NCBI GenBank assembly: GCA_017434855.1 | Contig: JAFRUA010000061.1 | Span: 1-64,000, forward strand | Origin: Clostridia bacterium | Lineage (GTDB): Bacteria > Bacillota > Clostridia > Oscillospirales > Acutalibacteraceae | Direction of reading: 5' to 3' | DNA: 64,000 bases | In this document: positions 61,461-64,000 of the stretch, one piece after another | Position numbering within the stretch: position 1 is the stretch's first letter | Layout of the letters: each line of letters opens with the position of its first letter | Translations under genes and position numbers: made by a program | The notes under the pieces: generated by a model | What the model was told of the DNA's origin: nothing | The model's database searches: none | Seen by the model: only the letters and a program-made list of their open reading frames with translations

Positions 61461-62669
61461 TCATGCGCGGATGGCTTCCAGCGCGGCGCGGATGGCGGCG
61501 ATGAACTCGTCACTGGTGAGGGTGGTCGGTTCGCAGCCCTGCCACATCAGGGCCAGGTCCCTGGTCATGCGGCCGCTTTCGATCACAGACAGGCTGGCCT
61601 GTTCCAGGTCGTCGGCAAACTGCATCAGGGCGGCGTTGCCGTCCAGCTCGCCGCGTTTGCGCAGCGCACCGGTCCACGCAAAGATGGTGGCGATCGGGTT
61701 GGTGGAGGTCTTTTCACCTGCAAGATGCCGGTAATAATGCTTGGTGACGGTGCCGTGCGCGGCCTCGTATTCAAAGTTGCCGTCCGGCGAAACAAGGACG
61801 CTGGTCATCATGGCGAGGGAGCCGAACGCGGTGGACACCATATCGCTCATCACGTCGCCGTCATAGTTCTTGCACGCCCAGATATAGCCGCCTTTGGAGC
61901 GAATGACACGGGCCACGGCGTCGTCGATCAGGGTATAGAAATAGGTGATGCCGGCCTGCTCAAACTTTTCTTTGTACTCGTTGTTGTAGATCTCTTCAAA
62001 AATCAGCTTGAACGTCTGGTCATACTGCTTTGAGATCGTGTCTTTGGTCGAGAACCACAGGTCCTGTTTTGTATCCAGTGCAAAGTTGAAGCAGGACCGT
62101 GCAAAGCTTTTGATGGAGGTGTCTTTGTTGTACATCCCCTGCAGCACGCCGCCGCATTCAAAGTCATAGATCGTGGCGCGCTGTTCTTCGCCGTCCTCCG
62201 CCGTAAAGAGCAGTTCGGCTTTTCCGGGCTTGGTCAGGCGGAATTCCGTCGCTTTGTAGACGTCGCCATAGGCGTGACGGGCGATCGTGATCGGCGCTTC
62301 CCAGTTGCGCACCGCGGGCTTGACGCCGCTGACCAGGATCGGGGTGCGGAACACCGTGCCGTCCAGAATGGCGCGGATGGTGCCGTTGGGGCTTTTCCAC
62401 ATCTCTTTGAGCTGGTATTCCTCCACGCGCTGGGCATTGGGCGTGATGGTGGCGCACTTGACGCCGACGTGATACTTTTTGCACGCCTCACCCGCGTCGA
62501 TGCTGACCTGATCGTTTGTCTCGTCGCGGTGTTTCAGCCCGAGGTCATAGTATTCCGTATTCAGTTCCACAAACGGAGACAGCAGCTCGTCCTTGATACT
62601 TTTCCAGAGGATGCGGGTCATTTCGTCGCCGTCCATTTCGACGATCTTGTTCATCTTGATTTTTTCCAT
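61461..62669 (-). CDS. icd: NADP-dependent isocitrate dehydrogenase
   Basis: 402 residues from the ATG at 62669 (MEKIKMNKIVEMDGDEMTRI). Oxidative decarboxylation of isocitrate to 2-oxoglutarate with NADP+. Signatures: VEMDGDEMTRILWKSIKDEL, the substrate-loop region KSPNGTIRAILDGTVFR, and the dehydrogenase signature YIWACKNYDGDVMSDMVSTA, then SVLVSPDGNFEYEAAHGTVT. Eukaryotic-like (type II) homodimeric subfamily by length and motifs. The open frame runs 400 codons further upstream, but that part is antisense to spoIIE and is not coding. A promoter is visible at 62728-62756. Confidence 0.95.
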   Translation of the reverse strand: MEKIKMNKIVEMDGDEMTRILWKSIKDELLSPFVELNTEYYDLGLKHRDETNDQVSIDAGEACKKYHVGVKCATITPNAQRVEEYQLKEMWKSPNGTIRAILDGTVFRTPILVSGVKPAVRNWEAPITIARHAYGDVYKATEFRLTKPGKAELLFTAEDGEEQRATIYDFECGGVLQGMYNKDTSIKSFARSCFNFALDTKQDLWFSTKDTISKQYDQTFKLIFEEIYNNEYKEKFEQAGITYFYTLIDDAVARVIRSKGGYIWACKNYDGDVMSDMVSTAFGSLAMMTSVLVSPDGNFEYEAAHGTVTKHYYRHLAGEKTSTNPIATIFAWTGALRKRGELDGNAALMQFADDLEQASLSVIESGRMTRDLALMWQGCEPTTLTSDEFIAAIRAALEAIRA

Positions 62670-62727
62670 CGTTTCATTCATCCTTTCCGGTTCGATAAGA
62701 CAGAACCCCCGAAAATATCCATTATAT

Positions 62728-62756
62728 ATTCTATCAAATTGCGCGCATACGGTCAA
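62728..62756 (-). promoter_or_regulatory. Promoter of icd
   Basis: Minus-strand TTGACC (62751-62756) and TAGAAT (62728-62733) with 17-nt spacing, about 60 nt before the icd start. Confidence 0.7.
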
Positions 62757-62921
62757 GCATTCCGCAAAAAAAATTTGCTGCACAGCAAAATCCGCTGCGC
62801 CGCAAACAGAAAAGCCGCCGCAAACAAAAAAATTTTTTTGGCGTCTGCGGTTTTTTTCGCTTTTTTTCGGTCGGGGTTCCGTATACTGAAAGGGTTCAAA
62901 CCGATGGAAAGGATGAGAGCC

Positions 62922-64000
62922 ATGAAACTTTCGATACATCCGGTTCGGCTGCAGCCGGGGCCGTTGCCCGCGCACCGCAGCAAAGCCGTCAAACTTCGCC
63001 TGCTGCTGACCGCTGCGGCCGCATTCACCTTTTCTCAGGGACAGGCCCTGGGGCCGATCTCTCCGTTTTCGGTCGCCTTTGCTGCAAGCGTTCCGTATGA
63101 GCACACGGTGGCGGCCTTTTTGGGCGCGGGGCTGGGCAATTTCTTTGCCATAGGGTGGCGGCAGGCGCTGAAATACACGGCGGCGGCCGCGCTGATCTGT
63201 TTGGTGCGCCGATTGGTCGAAACACGCTTTTCGCACTGCAAACGCGCGGCCGTGCTGCCGGCGGCAACACTCTTGTGCATGGCCTGCACAAACGCCGCGT
63301 TCTTTGCCCTGACGGAATTTGAAGCGGCGGCACTGCTGCCCGCCGTGTGTGAAACTGTGCTGGCCGCGGTCTTTACGGCGCTGTTTTTGCGCGCGTTCCA
63401 GTCGCCGGTCCTGTCGGTCGGCCTGATGCAGATGGCGGCGCAGGACACCGCTGTCCTGCTGCTTTCGCTGGGCGCGCTGCTGTGCTGTGCAGCGGGAATC
63501 ACGGTCGGCATGCTGGCCCCGGCGCGGATCGCAGCCTGCTTTCTGGTGCTGTTTTTTGCCGATTTCAAGGGCGCAAAGGTCGGCACACTGGCGGGTGTCT
63601 GCGTGGGCGCGGCGCTGAGCGTCGACCCCGCACATCGCTTTTTGTTTGCAGTCTATGCTGTCTCCGGTCTGGTCTGCGGCGTGTTTTCGGCATTCGGGCC
63701 GTTTGCGGTTGCCGGACTGTTTGTGTTGACCTGCACCGCCGTGGCCTTTGCCACCGGCCTGAATGAACCGGCGCTGTGGTGCCTGCTGGAAATCGTAATC
63801 GGCGCGTTCCTCTTTTTTATTACGCCGGGCAAATGGCTGGACTTTTTGCGGGAAGCGCTGCAAAAGAACGGTCTGGCCCCCGATGACAGCCTGAACCGCT
63901 TTGTTTCTGCAAAGCTGCGCCACGCGGCCAAAAACGTGCTGGCCGCCGGCGACGCCATGACGCAGATCAGCGCCCGGCTGGACCGGCTTTTGACGCCGGA
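62922..64000 (+). CDS. spoIIE: Stage II sporulation protein E (N-terminal part, runs off the window)
   Basis: At least 359 codons, no stop before the window end. Start ATG at 62922 with AAAGGA 8 nt upstream; ATG at 62904 is an in-frame alternative. After a short basic N-terminus come some ten hydrophobic segments (FTFSQGQALGPISPFSVAFA, VAAFLGAGLGNFFAIGWRQA, LAAVFTALFLRAFQSPVLSV, GLFVLTCTAVAFATGLNEPA), then the linker start HAAKNVLAAGDAMTQISARL. This matches the membrane domain and coiled linker of SpoIIE; the C-terminal PP2C phosphatase would lie outside the window. SpoIIE activates sigma-F in the forespore by dephosphorylating SpoIIAA, so the organism is probably a spore former. Confidence 0.88.
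   Translation, partial: MKLSIHPVRLQPGPLPAHRSKAVKLRLLLTAAAAFTFSQGQALGPISPFSVAFAASVPYEHTVAAFLGAGLGNFFAIGWRQALKYTAAAALICLVRRLVETRFSHCKRAAVLPAATLLCMACTNAAFFALTEFEAAALLPAVCETVLAAVFTALFLRAFQSPVLSVGLMQMAAQDTAVLLLSLGALLCCAAGITVGMLAPARIAACFLVLFFADFKGAKVGTLAGVCVGAALSVDPAHRFLFAVYAVSGLVCGVFSAFGPFAVAGLFVLTCTAVAFATGLNEPALWCLLEIVIGAFLFFITPGKWLDFLREALQKNGLAPDDSLNRFVSAKLRHAAKNVLAAGDAMTQISARLDRLLTP

Noticed and set aside
59934-62033. 699-codon plus-strand open frame
   Set aside because: Antisense to the DUF1846 and icd genes, both with strong family motifs.
62670-63923. N-terminal extension of the icd open frame
   Set aside because: Lies antisense to the spoIIE membrane domain, is Arg/Gln rich, and passes through the icd promoter. 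The dehydrogenase family starts near MEKIKMNKIVEMDGDE.

Overview
The window looks like a piece of chromosome from a spore-forming, anaerobic Clostridia member, most likely Oscillospiraceae/Ruminococcaceae-like and gut-associated. The signs are a truncated spoIIE at the right edge, ferredoxin-dependent indolepyruvate oxidoreductase, a rhamnose catabolic operon, GH3 and GH31 glycosidases, IS21 elements and GC-rich core genes. No marker gene fixes the genus, so this is inference.

Layout. 0-15.5 kb is GC-rich core: a DtxR/MntR-type repressor, an AraC regulator divergent from a GH3 beta-glucosidase, a secreted protein whose signal peptide is out of frame at an A8 run, a fused scrap of a GH3 C-terminus and an alpha/beta hydrolase C-terminus, an HTH membrane regulator, an alpha/beta hydrolase with an oligopeptide-binding lipoprotein, rmuC, rhaB-rhaA-rhaD and nagA. 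15.5-21.2 kb holds tRNA-Lys, a possible zinc-peptidase lipoprotein, small membrane and secreted proteins, and an EamA transporter whose -35 box sits on the edge of a 160-bp palindromic MITE-like element. 21.3-29.7 kb is one plus-strand operon: amidohydrolase, acyl-CoA synthetase, Na+/solute symporter, iorA (broken by a 1-bp deletion), iorB, a phenylacetate-CoA ligase homologue and a double-ACT protein. It looks built for uptake, oxidative decarboxylation and CoA activation of aromatic 2-oxo or aryl acids. 29.7-32.9 kb holds an HTH-desulfoferrodoxin fusion, a truncated GNAT gene and a GH31 glycosidase.

33-59 kb is an AT-richer accessory region with every gene on the minus strand. A perfect 19-bp direct repeat lies at its left edge (33086) and twice at its right edge (58927, 59169), next to tRNA 3'-end-like fragments and just before real tRNA-Tyr and tRNA-Thr genes. 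It carries two IS21-family elements around a truncated serine recombinase, an orphan AbiEi-type antitoxin gene with a second antitoxin remnant, two tandem 104-nt units whose stems covary, and a seven-gene defence operon (GHKL/MORC-like ATPase, Z1 helicase-like protein, PD-(D/E)XK protein, AIPR protein, Dcm methylase, Vsr nuclease, nuclease-DUF2075 helicase). Beyond that are an AraC-type regulator, a Cys-rich protein, a large SF1 helicase with PLD-like and zinc-finger ends, and small proteins.

59.3-64 kb returns to GC-rich core: tRNA-Tyr, tRNA-Thr, an unannotated 41-aa amphipathic peptide gene, a DUF1846 protein, NADP-isocitrate dehydrogenase and the start of spoIIE. The strongest candidates for new biology are the covarying 104-nt units, the MORC-like restriction operon with its extra helicase, the HTH-superoxide-reductase fusion and the A8 signal-peptide switch.
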